Source: Propionibacterium sp. (GTDB taxonomy: Bacteria > Actinomycetota > Actinomycetes > Actinomycetales > Actinomycetaceae). From it: a stretch of 6,276 bases of DNA. The notes beneath the pieces were generated by a model that saw only the letters and a list, made by a program, of their open reading frames with translations, did no database searches and was not told the origin of the DNA. Position numbers and translations under genes: made by a program. This document shows positions 1-6,018 of this stretch, one piece after another (positions within the stretch are counted from its first letter, which is position 1; every line of letters starts with the position of its first letter). Location: NCBI GenBank assembly GCA_030460725.1, contig JAKECL010000128.1, positions 1 through 6,276 on the forward strand, read 5' to 3'.

Positions 1-3
1 GCG

Positions 4-42
4 GTGGGGGGGGGGCCCCCCCCCGGGCGGGGGGGCCCCCCC
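4..42. repeat. G/C homopolymer blocks forming hairpins downstream of ptsI (possible terminator)
   Basis: After one T, a run of ten G (6-15) is followed by nine C (16-24), GGGC, seven G (29-35) and seven C (36-42). Seven C (18-24) can pair with seven G (29-35) around a four-base GGGC loop, and the other blocks can pair with each other as well. The ptsI stop codon is at 61-63 on the minus strand, so the ptsI transcript runs into this block about 20 bases after its stop. That position suits a transcription end signal, but there is no T-tract visible before the window ends. Runs this long are also prone to sequencing or assembly error, so exact lengths are uncertain. No gene is seen in 1-60. Confidence 0.5.
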
Positions 43-60
43 GCACCCCCTGGGTCGTGG

Positions 61-1752
61 TCAGGCCAGGCCCAGGGCGCCACGTGCCCGGTTGCGGGCA
101 TCCTTGGCGTCGCGGGCCCCGTGCACGGCGGTCGCGGCCGACCGGCACTGCTCCAGTGTGACCTGGGACAGTTGGGCGCCCACGGGCGGGATGGCGTTGG
201 TTGCCATGGACAGACTCGTGATCCCCATGCCGGTGAGGACGCAGGCCAGCAGCGGGTCCGCCGCGGCCTCCCCACACACCCCCACGGGCTTGTCCTGGTG
301 CAGTCCCTCCCGGGCCGTGCGCGCAATGAGTTCCAGCACTGCGGGCTGCCACGGATCGGTGTACTCCGCGAGGTGGGGTGACATGCGGTCGGCTGCCATC
401 GTGTACTGCGTGAGGTCATTGGTGCCGATGGACACGAAGTCCACGATCTGGAGGAACTGGTCGATGAGGATGACGGCGGAGGGGACCTCGATCATGATCC
501 CGGCCTTCAGCCCGCGATCGTGGGCCAGACCGGTGAACCACTCGGCCTCGGGAAGGGTGGAGACCATGGGGGCCATCACCCACACATCCGTGCCGGGCTG
601 GGTCTTCGCGGCCTCGGCCACGGCGTCGAGCTGGTTGATCAGCAGCGCCTCGTTGTGGCCCGTGGTGCGGATCCCGCGCACACCCAGCGCCGGGTTGAAC
701 TCCTCCGACAGGGTCGCGAAGGGGACGGGCTTGTCGGACCCGGCATCCAGGGTGCGCACGACGACCTTGGAGGTGGGGAACGCCTGGAAGACGGGGGCGT
801 AGGAGTCCGCCTGTGACTCGACGCTGGGTTCCACGGGGGTGTCCAGGAAGAGCAGCTCGGTGCGGAAGAGGCCCACGCCCTCGGCCTGTCCCTCGGCTGC
901 CGCTCGGGCACCTGCCCCGTCCTGGACATTGGCCAGCAGCTGGACGGGCACCCCGTCGGCCGTGCGCGCAGGACCTCGCCACTGGCGGATCAGGGCCACG
1001 CGCTGGGCGTCCTCCGCAACCGCCGCGAGCGCGTCGCCCTCGTCCACCCCGAGGGTCAGGGTGCCCTCATGGGCATCGACGAGGACGGGGGCGCCGTCAG
1101 GGATCTCGGCGAGCTCACGCGCCGCGACGATGCAGGGGATGCCCAGCTGCCGGGCGATGATGGAGGTGTGGGAGGTGGGCCCACCCACCTGCGTGGCGAT
1201 CGCGACGTAGAGCTCGGGGCGCAGGCCCGCGGTGTCGGCGGGGGAGAGGTCGTCGGCCAGCAGCACCACTGGGTGGTCCACCACGGGGATGCCGGGCTCT
1301 GGCTGGCCCTGGAGGTGCGCGATGACGCGGTCGCGGACGTCGCGCAGGTCCGTGGTGCGCTCCTCCATGAGGCCGCCGGCCTTCTCGAAGAGGCTGATGA
1401 ACTTCGCCGTCGCGGCCATGGTGGCCTGGACGGGAGGCGTGCCCTTGAGGATCCGTCCCGTCGCCTCGCGCTTCCAGGCGCGGTCGGTGGCCAGTGAGGC
1501 GGTCACGGTGAGGACCTCTGCCGCGTGTCCGTCGGCCGCCGATGCCCGCTGGAAGAGTCCGTCGGCCACGGCCTGGGTGGCGGTGTCGAAATCCTTGACA
1601 GCGTCCGCGCGCTCTGCCTCGGCCAGTTCGGGAGCCGTCTGTGGAGGCATCGGAGGCCTGCGGGTCCACGCGGCGGGCGCGTAGGCGACTCCGGGCACCA
1701 CCGGCGTCCCGTAGACGGTGGTCGTCGTGACGGATTCGTGCGTGTCATTCAT
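61..1752 (-). CDS. ptsI: PTS Enzyme I (phosphoenolpyruvate-protein phosphotransferase)
   Basis: This cytoplasmic enzyme starts the PTS: it autophosphorylates from PEP and hands the phosphate to HPr. The 563-residue product matches the usual family length of about 560-575. The N-terminal HPr-binding and phosphohistidine part spans roughly residues 13-235, with the phosphohistidine motif GGPTSHTS at 190-197 (active His195). The C-terminal PEP-binding barrel follows, with GVGLFRTELLF (292-302), RTLDAGSDKP (333-342), NPALGVRGIR (353-362), IEVPSA (421-426), SIGTNDLTQY (441-450) and VCGEAAADP (492-500, catalytic Cys493). The Ser at 339 sits where relatives I know usually have Gly or Ala; this is a minor change. 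The start is supported by GAGGAG at 1758-1763 with a 5-base spacer. About 12 polar residues precede the conserved core. It is divergent from fruR and probably shares its control region. Identity is very secure. Confidence 0.98.
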   Translation of the reverse strand: MNDTHESVTTTTVYGTPVVPGVAYAPAAWTRRPPMPPQTAPELAEAERADAVKDFDTATQAVADGLFQRASAADGHAAEVLTVTASLATDRAWKREATGRILKGTPPVQATMAATAKFISLFEKAGGLMEERTTDLRDVRDRVIAHLQGQPEPGIPVVDHPVVLLADDLSPADTAGLRPELYVAIATQVGGPTSHTSIIARQLGIPCIVAARELAEIPDGAPVLVDAHEGTLTLGVDEGDALAAVAEDAQRVALIRQWRGPARTADGVPVQLLANVQDGAGARAAAEGQAEGVGLFRTELLFLDTPVEPSVESQADSYAPVFQAFPTSKVVVRTLDAGSDKPVPFATLSEEFNPALGVRGIRTTGHNEALLINQLDAVAEAAKTQPGTDVWVMAPMVSTLPEAEWFTGLAHDRGLKAGIMIEVPSAVILIDQFLQIVDFVSIGTNDLTQYTMAADRMSPHLAEYTDPWQPAVLELIARTAREGLHQDKPVGVCGEAAADPLLACVLTGMGITSLSMATNAIPPVGAQLSQVTLEQCRSAATAVHGARDAKDARNRARGALGLA

Positions 1753-1779
1753 GGTGACTCCTCATCGGTGAGTGGCCCC

Positions 1780-1808
1780 AGCCTAAAGGGTCCCCACGTG
1801 ACCGTCAT
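1780..1808 (-). promoter_or_regulatory. Candidate ptsI promoter
   Basis: Read on the minus strand, ATGACG (1803-1808, four of six to the -35 consensus) is separated by 17 bases from TAGGCT (1780-1785, fitting the loose TAnnnT form of actinobacterial -10 elements). It would start transcription about 25 bases upstream of the ptsI ATG, just before the GAGGAG ribosome site. The matches are weak, and other arrangements nearer the dyad at 1828-1870 are possible. Confidence 0.28.
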
Positions 1809-1827
1809 CTCAATCTGGTGCGATCTC

Positions 1828-1870
1828 TCCCACACAAAACCACATGAAACAACTGTGGCAATCTGTGGGA
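1828..1870. promoter_or_regulatory. Symmetric CCACA/TGTGG dyad, candidate FruR operator
   Basis: Four five-base elements lie in exact mirror symmetry around position 1849: CCACA at 1830-1834 and 1840-1844, then TGTGG at 1854-1858 and 1864-1868. The outer pair extends to seven matching bases (TCCCACA at 1828-1834, TGTGGGA at 1864-1870). Neighbouring elements on each side are 10 bp apart, so they face the same side of the helix. The site lies between the divergent ptsI and fruR genes and overlaps the -35 side of the candidate fruR promoter. DeoR-family regulators commonly bind repeated or dyadic sites as multimers. Assignment to FruR is inferred from position; the symmetry is seen directly. Confidence 0.6.
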
Positions 1871-1884
1871 AATGTGCGTAGCAT
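1855..1884 (+). promoter_or_regulatory. Candidate fruR-fruK(-fruA) promoter
   Basis: TAGCAT (1879-1884, four of six to TATAAT) is preceded at 18 bases by GTGGCA (1855-1860, four of six to TTGACA). It lies in one of the few less GC-rich stretches of the window. Transcription would start near 1891, giving a leader of about 70 bases before the fruR start. The -35 element falls inside the right half of the symmetric dyad, which fits repression by a protein bound there. The match is modest. Confidence 0.35.
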
Positions 1885-1897
1885 GTGCTCCATCAAT

Positions 1898-1917
1898 CCC
1901 GCACCCCAGGGTGCGGG
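1898..1917 (+). repeat. Perfect 9-bp inverted repeat in fruR leader
   Basis: CCCGCACCC (1898-1906) and GGGTGCGGG (1909-1917) are perfect reverse complements separated by CA. In RNA this gives an eight-pair stem with a four-base loop, ending about 30 bases before the fruR ribosome site. No T-run follows, so a simple terminator is unlikely. It could be a second operator, an mRNA-stabilising stem or part of a leader control element. Confidence 0.55.
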
Positions 1918-1961
1918 GGCGGACCCGGTGTCGGGCCCGGTCGACGACGGAGTGGACGGCG

Positions 1962-2720
1962 ATGTACGCAGAGGAACGTCAGCAACAGATCCTGCAGGCG
2001 ATCGAACAGGACGGACGGGTGTCGGTGTCCGCCCTCGCACGACGCTTCGAGGTGGCCACCGAGACCATCAGGCGGGACCTCGACGCACTCTCCTTGGCGG
2101 GGCTGCTCACACGGGTCCACGGGGGGGCGATCCCCAGCCGCAGCGGGGACGAACCCGACCTGCCCACCAGGCTGTCCACCAACACTGCAGCCAAACGCCG
2201 CATCGCCCGGGCCGCAGCCGCCTACCTACCCGCGGGGAGTGACCCGACGATCCTCCTGGATGCAGGCTCCACCACCATTGAACTCATCCCCCACCTGCAG
2301 GGCCGCGACCTGCGCGTCGTGACGAACTCTCTGCCGGTGGCCGAGTCGGCCCTGGCGATGAACGTCCCCGCCGTCGACATGCTGCCCGGACGGGTGCGTG
2401 GACTCACCCGTGCCGCCGTCGGGGTGGACACGGTCCACGCACTGACCCGCATCCACCCCGACGTCGCCTTCATCGGATGCAACGGCATGGGGCCCGCCGG
2501 GATCACCACGCCGGACCCTGACGAAGCGGCCACCAAGTCGGCCATGATGGAGGCAGCCAGCCGGCGCATCATCCTGGCCGACTCGTCCAAGGCGGGTCAG
2601 GTCCAGCTCATCACCTTCGCCGAGACGGGGGACGTCGACGTCCTCATCTCCGACACGTCCCTCTCCGATGCACACGTCCACCTCTTCGAGGACCAAGGAA
2701 TCGAGGTCGTCCGCGCATGA
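1962..2720 (+). CDS. fruR: DeoR-family transcriptional regulator of the fructose PTS genes
   Basis: This 252-residue protein has the standard DeoR-family layout and length. The N-terminal winged helix-turn-helix spans about residues 3-57, including VSVSALARRFEVATETIRRD (20-39) and the wing LLTRVHGGA (48-56). The C-terminal sugar-phosphate sensor domain carries LDAGSTT (99-105), VTNSLPVAESAL (120-131) and FIGCNGM (170-176) followed by a conserved K/ADSSK stretch (192-210). The start is set by GGAG at 1949-1952, nine bases before ATG. An in-frame ATG at 1872 is rejected because it lies inside the promoter region and would add 30 unrelated residues ahead of the family start. The stop overlaps the fruK start (ATGA), indicating one transcript with translational coupling. 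By position it is the fructose regulator; the C. glutamicum counterpart sits at the same place and controls ptsI, fruK-ptsF and ptsH. The effector, probably fructose-1-phosphate or a related phosphosugar, is inferred. Confidence 0.92.
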   Translation: MYAEERQQQILQAIEQDGRVSVSALARRFEVATETIRRDLDALSLAGLLTRVHGGAIPSRSGDEPDLPTRLSTNTAAKRRIARAAAAYLPAGSDPTILLDAGSTTIELIPHLQGRDLRVVTNSLPVAESALAMNVPAVDMLPGRVRGLTRAAVGVDTVHALTRIHPDVAFIGCNGMGPAGITTPDPDEAATKSAMMEAASRRIILADSSKAGQVQLITFAETGDVDVLISDTSLSDAHVHLFEDQGIEVVRA

Positions 2721-3673
2721 TCATCACACTGACCGCCAACCCCTCCCTGGACAGGACCGTCACCCTGCCCACCGAACTGGTCCCCGGTGGGGTCCACCGG
2801 ATCTCCGCCGACACCACCGACCCGGGTGGCAAGGGCATCAACGTCGCGCTGGGCGTGGCCCGTGCAGGGCTGGAGGTCCTGGCCCTGTTCCCGGCCGCTC
2901 CCGGCGACCACCTGCTGGAGTTGCTCGACGGGCTGGGACTGTCCCACCGCGAGACCCCGACGTCGGGGAAGGTCCGCACGAACCTCACTGTCCTGTCCCA
3001 ACCTGGAGTCACGACGAAGATCAACGAGCCCGGGTCGCGGCTGGACGCGGAGCAGGTCGAGGCCATCGAGCACCTGCTGGTCGCCGAGGTCGACCCCGGT
3101 GACATCGTCATGCTCTCGGGCTCCCTGGCCCCGGGTGTGCCCCAGGACGAGTACGCCCGCCTCGTCCGTCTGCTGCGGGCACAGGGCGCCTGGGTCGGTG
3201 TCGACACCTCCGACGCGCCGCTGCTGGCGCTGGCTGCCGCCGCACCCGAGGGGGCCCCGGACTTCCTCAAGCCCAACGCCGAGGAACTCGGGCAACTCAC
3301 CGGTGCCGACGGCGCCCTCCTGGAGCGCCAGGCGCGCCTGGGAGAGTACGCATCCGTGCGTGACGCGGCCCGTGACCTCCACGACTCGGGTGTCGGAGAC
3401 GTCCTGGTGACACTCGGAGGTGCGGGTGCGGTGCTGGTCACCGGCGAGGGCGCCTGGTACGCGCCGTCCCCGGACGCGCCCGTCGTCTCCACGGTCGGTG
3501 CCGGGGACTCGGCGGTGGCCGGCTACCTGATCGCGAAGTCCAGCGGCTTCGACGCCCCGGAACGCCTGGCACTGGCCGTCGCATACGGTGCGGTCGCCGT
3601 GTCACTGCCCGGTACGACGATCCCCGCGCGCACGGACGTCCACGAGGACGTCTCGACAGTTGTCGAGCTCTGA
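2717..3673 (+). CDS. fruK: 1-phosphofructokinase (PfkB family)
   Basis: The enzyme phosphorylates fructose-1-phosphate, the product of fructose import by FruA, to fructose-1,6-bisphosphate using ATP in the cytoplasm. At 318 residues it has normal family length. Visible PfkB-family motifs are TANPSLDRT (6-14), the glycine-rich GGKGINVA (37-44), KINEPG (101-106), SGSLAPGVP (134-142), KPNAEEL (185-191) and the C-terminal signature TVGAGDSAVAGYL (259-271), where Asp264 is the expected catalytic base. The presence of TANPS and KINEPG and the PTS neighbours point to 1-phosphofructokinase rather than tagatose-6-phosphate kinase or another PfkB sugar kinase. Its ATG overlaps the fruR stop by 4 bp. 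Only a weak GAGG (2703-2706) lies upstream, so coupled translation from fruR is likely. A gap of about 110 bp separates it from fruA. Confidence 0.96.
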   Translation: MIITLTANPSLDRTVTLPTELVPGGVHRISADTTDPGGKGINVALGVARAGLEVLALFPAAPGDHLLELLDGLGLSHRETPTSGKVRTNLTVLSQPGVTTKINEPGSRLDAEQVEAIEHLLVAEVDPGDIVMLSGSLAPGVPQDEYARLVRLLRAQGAWVGVDTSDAPLLALAAAAPEGAPDFLKPNAEELGQLTGADGALLERQARLGEYASVRDAARDLHDSGVGDVLVTLGGAGAVLVTGEGAWYAPSPDAPVVSTVGAGDSAVAGYLIAKSSGFDAPERLALAVAYGAVAVSLPGTTIPARTDVHEDVSTVVEL

Positions 3674-3682
3674 GACGAGCTC
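3652..3682 (+). repeat. Two overlapping, mutually exclusive stem-loops at the fruK stop
   Basis: CTCGACA (3652-3658) pairs with TGTCGAG (3661-3667) in the last codons of fruK. A second stem can form from GAGCTC (3665-3670) and GAGCTC (3677-3682) around a six-base loop containing the TGA stop. The arms share bases 3665-3667, so only one stem can exist at a time. No T-run follows either of them. Both are short and may be incidental, but they open a run of inverted repeats between fruK and fruA. Confidence 0.4.
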
Positions 3683-3704
3683 AGGCGACCACATCCCGCA
3701 GACA

Positions 3705-3723
3705 GCCGCCCACACGGGGCGGC
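3705..3723 (+). repeat. GC-rich 7-bp stem-loop between fruK and fruA
   Basis: GCCGCCC (3705-3711) and GGGCGGC (3717-3723) are perfect complements around ACACG. The all-G/C stem would be stable in RNA. There is no U-tract after it, so full termination is not expected. A partial terminator, or a barrier to 3'-5' decay that sets different fruK and fruA message levels, is possible. The rest of the 3674-3786 gap shows no gene. Confidence 0.4.
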
Positions 3724-3751
3724 GCACGGCACGACATCCCCACGACAACCA

Positions 3752-3769
3752 CCCGGAGGGGACTCCGGG
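3752..3769 (+). repeat. Stem-loop with GNRA tetraloop just upstream of fruA
   Basis: CCCGGAG (3752-3758) and CTCCGGG (3763-3769) pair perfectly around GGGA, a GNRA-type tetraloop. The hairpin locks up GGAGGG (3755-3760), the only ribosome-site-like sequence that could serve an ATG at 3772. This argues that fruA starts further downstream, at the AGAGGA-served ATG, or that the hairpin tunes translation. Confidence 0.45.
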
Positions 3770-3774
3770 GCATG

Positions 3775-3780
3775 AGAGGA
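3775..3780 (+). promoter_or_regulatory. Ribosome binding site that decides the fruA start
   Basis: AGAGGA lies six bases before ATG 3787 and three bases before ATG 3784. Six bases is a normal spacing, so 3787 is preferred. The site is exposed just after the stem-loop at 3752-3769. Confidence 0.5.
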
Positions 3781-3786
3781 ACGATG

Positions 3787-5889
3787 ATGTCCGAACCACT
3801 GATCATCCCCGACCTGGTCAGGCTGGGGGTGGAGGTCACCGGTGACAAGCACGCCGTCATCGCTGCGATGGCGGACCTGGTTGCCGCCTCCGGTCGCGCT
3901 GACCGCAACGGCCTCCTCCAGGCATTCGAGGACCGCGAGGCACAGTTCGCCACCGGTATGCCCGGAGGGATCGCCATCCCCCACTGCCGCTCCGCCGCCG
4001 TGCACGAGGCGGCGTTGGGGCTCATTCGCCTGGCCACCCCGGTCGACTTCGGTTCGAAGGACGGCCCTGCCGACCTGGTCATCGGGATCGCGGCCCCCGA
4101 GGGGTCGGGCCAGGAGCACATGAAGCTGCTCGCCAAGCTCTCGCGGTCCCTCATCAAGGCGGACTTCGTGGCGGCACTGCGCGCCGCCACCACGCCCGAG
4201 GAGGCCTGCGCACTGATCCGCGAGGTCGTGGACCCCGCACCCCAGCAGGCCACACCCGCTGCGCCTGCGCCGGGCACGCCCGCAGGTACCTCCGCGCGCA
4301 CCCCCGCCGGGGCGCCGCAGGGTGACGACGTGGAGGGCTCGAGCCCCGATGCTCCGGTCCTGCTCGCCATCACCTCCTGCCCCACGGGTATCGCCCACAC
4401 CTACATGGCAGCGGAGAGCCTGGAGCAGGCAGCTGCCGACAAGGGGGTGGAGCTGCACGTGGAGACCCAGGGATCCGGAGGGATCACCCCCTTCGACCCG
4501 GAGACGATCAAACGCGCACAGGCGATCATCATCGCCGCTGACGTCAACATCTCCGGACGTGACCGCTTCGCGGGCATGCCGCTGGTGGAGTCCGGGGTCA
4601 AGCGGGCCATCTCCGAAGGCCCGAAGATGATCGACGAGGCAGTCGCCGCGATCTCCGACCCGAACGCGGAACGGGTGGCGGGTGGCACGGGCGGTGCAGC
4701 TGGTGGGAGTTCGTCCTCGCCGACTGCCTCCGCGGGCCACCAGGTTGGGTGGGGCAAGCGCATCCAGCAGGCTCTCATGACCGGGGTCTCCTACATGATC
4801 CCCTTCGTGGCCGCGGGTGGTCTGCTGATGGCCCTGGGCTTCCTGGTCGGTGGCTACGACGTCGCCTTCGTCTCCCAGGACGTCGCCACGAAGTTCACCT
4901 TGTGGAACCTTCCCGACGCCCAGACCTACATCCAGAACGGTGCCGAGGTCCTCACCAAGTACGCGGGGCTGCGTCTCTACCTGGGTGCGGTGCTGGCGAC
5001 CCTGGGCAGCCTCGGCATGGGGTTCCTGGTCGCGGCCCTCTCCGGCTACATCGCCTTCGGTCTGGCCGGGCGCCCCGGCATTGCACCGGGCTTCATCGGC
5101 GGCGCGGTCTCCGTGCTGGTCGGCGCAGGCTTCATCGGGGGCCTGCTCACCGGCATCCTGGCGGGGCTGCTGGCCGCGTGGCTGGCAGGCCTGAAGCCTC
5201 CGCGCTGGCTGGCGGGGCTGATGCCCGTGGTCATCATTCCCCTGGTCACCACCTTCGTGGTGGGTGGTCTGATCCTCCTGGTGCTGGGGCGTCCGCTGGC
5301 CTCCCTGATGAGCGGCCTGCAGAACACCCTGACCGGGATGACCGGCACCTCCGCGGTGCTCCTGGGCATCATCCTGGGGCTCATGATGTGCTTCGACCTG
5401 GGTGGGCCCGTCAACAAGGCGGCCTACCTCTTCGCCACCGCGGGTCTGTCCGCGGGAACCGAGGCCTCCTGGCAGATCATGGCCGCCGTCATGGCGGCGG
5501 GCATGGTCCCGCCCCTGGCAATGGCACTGTCCACCGCGGTGCGTCCCAAGCTCTACACACCCGCGGAACGCGAGAACGGCACCACTGCCTGGCTGCTGGG
5601 TGCGGCCTTCATCTCCGAGGGTGCGATCCCCTTCGCCGCCGGGGACCCGCTGCGCGTCATCCCCTCGATGATGGCCGGGGGCGCAGTCACCGGAGCCCTG
5701 TCCATGGCCCTGGGGGTGACCTCGAAGGCCCCCCACGGGGGCATCTTCGTGGCCTTCGCCATCGAGCCCATCTGGGGCTACCTGGTCGCGATCGTCGCAG
5801 GAGTCGCGGTGGCCGCGCTGGCCGTCACGGCACTCAAGCAGTACGCGGCGCGTTCCCGTGAGGCCGCAGCCGAGGCTGTCGCCGCCTGA
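3787..5889 (+). CDS. fruA: Fructose-specific PTS transporter, fused EIIA-EIIB-EIIC
   Basis: This inner-membrane permease imports fructose and phosphorylates it to fructose-1-phosphate. Counting from ATG 3787 it has 700 residues; starts at 3784 or 3772 would add one or five. The EIIA domain is at about 1-150, with phospho-His66 in GIAIPHCR. A Pro/Ala/Thr-rich linker (about 150-188) leads to EIIB at about 189-292, with phospho-Cys198 in TSCPTGIAHT. A Gly/Ser-rich linker (about 299-318) precedes EIIC at about 325-685. EIIC shows several hydrophobic segments (roughly 334-357, 395-428, 435-468, 475-501, 523-538, 564-582, 600-618, 624-644, 653-683) and conserved GRPGIAPG (428-435), FDLGGPVNKAAY (536-547), SEGAIPFAAGDP (610-621) and APHGG (648-652). 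A-B-C order in a single chain is typical of Gram-positive fructose permeases; E. coli splits these functions between FruA and FruB. There is no fused HPr domain, so it depends on the separate ptsH product. C. glutamicum calls this gene ptsF. Mannose as a substrate cannot be excluded, but fruK next door favours fructose. Confidence 0.95.
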   Translation: MSEPLIIPDLVRLGVEVTGDKHAVIAAMADLVAASGRADRNGLLQAFEDREAQFATGMPGGIAIPHCRSAAVHEAALGLIRLATPVDFGSKDGPADLVIGIAAPEGSGQEHMKLLAKLSRSLIKADFVAALRAATTPEEACALIREVVDPAPQQATPAAPAPGTPAGTSARTPAGAPQGDDVEGSSPDAPVLLAITSCPTGIAHTYMAAESLEQAAADKGVELHVETQGSGGITPFDPETIKRAQAIIIAADVNISGRDRFAGMPLVESGVKRAISEGPKMIDEAVAAISDPNAERVAGGTGGAAGGSSSSPTASAGHQVGWGKRIQQALMTGVSYMIPFVAAGGLLMALGFLVGGYDVAFVSQDVATKFTLWNLPDAQTYIQNGAEVLTKYAGLRLYLGAVLATLGSLGMGFLVAALSGYIAFGLAGRPGIAPGFIGGAVSVLVGAGFIGGLLTGILAGLLAAWLAGLKPPRWLAGLMPVVIIPLVTTFVVGGLILLVLGRPLASLMSGLQNTLTGMTGTSAVLLGIILGLMMCFDLGGPVNKAAYLFATAGLSAGTEASWQIMAAVMAAGMVPPLAMALSTAVRPKLYTPAERENGTTAWLLGAAFISEGAIPFAAGDPLRVIPSMMAGGAVTGALSMALGVTSKAPHGGIFVAFAIEPIWGYLVAIVAGVAVAALAVTALKQYAARSREAAAEAVAA

Positions 5890-5957
5890 ACCGATGTGCC
5901 GGGCCGTGCGGGGAGTGCGGCATTGTGACCGGGAGCACCCGCCGACCCGGACCGAGG

Positions 5958-5966
5958 TGCAAGAAT
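5958..5966 (+). promoter_or_regulatory. Candidate extended -10 promoter for ptsH
   Basis: TGC followed by AAGAAT (5961-5966, four of six to TATAAT) makes an extended -10 form in a short A/T-rich spot of an otherwise G/C-rich 129-bp gap. No good -35 is seen at 16-18 bases upstream. Transcription would start near 5973, just before the inverted repeat at 5976-5996. A separate ptsH promoter makes sense because HPr serves all PTS sugars, and ptsH of C. glutamicum is known to be controlled on its own. Confidence 0.28.
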
Positions 5967-5975
5967 CAATGTGTC

Positions 5976-5996
5976 CCTGACCCGTGGGTGGTCAGG
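5976..5996 (+). repeat. 7-bp inverted repeat in ptsH leader
   Basis: CCTGACC (5976-5982) and GGTCAGG (5990-5996) are perfect complements around a seven-base loop. A second CCTGA copy follows at 5998-6002, so TCAGG-A-CCTGA (5992-6002) is also a short palindrome. The structure ends about nine bases before the ptsH ribosome site AGAAGGAG (6005-6012). No T-run follows, so it is more likely an operator or leader stem than a terminator of fruA. Confidence 0.45.
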
Positions 5997-6018
5997 ACCT
6001 GAGCAGAAGGAGAGGCCC

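Noticed and set aside
1872..1961. Upstream in-frame ATG extension of fruR by 30 residues
   Set aside because: The start lies in the promoter/operator region, has no proper ribosome site, and the extra residues do not resemble the DeoR N-terminus. ATG 1962 has GGAG at a good distance.
1885..2322. Open frame of 145 codons overlapping fruR in another frame
   Set aside because: It is Pro/Arg/Ser-rich, as expected for a shifted reading of GC-rich coding DNA, and lies within a clear DeoR-family gene.
2597..3492. Minus-strand open frames of 261 and 282 codons opposite fruR-fruK
   Set aside because: They overlap well-supported genes, have low-complexity composition and no recognisable motifs.
3523..5736. 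Open frame of 737 codons on the minus strand opposite fruA
   Set aside because: It mirrors the fruA codon pattern, is extremely rich in Gly, His, Gln and Arg, and shows no domain. Long antisense frames are normal in high-GC DNA, and fruA itself is fully convincing.
5895..5928. Possible terminator after fruA (TGCCG 5897-5901 with CGGCA 5918-5922)
   Set aside because: The stem is only five pairs with a 16-base loop and no T-run follows, so it cannot be told from chance.
5971..6018. GTG start 16 codons upstream of ptsH
   Set aside because: It would run through the leader inverted repeat and the ribosome site. HPr proteins begin close to the ATG at 6019 relative to His15.
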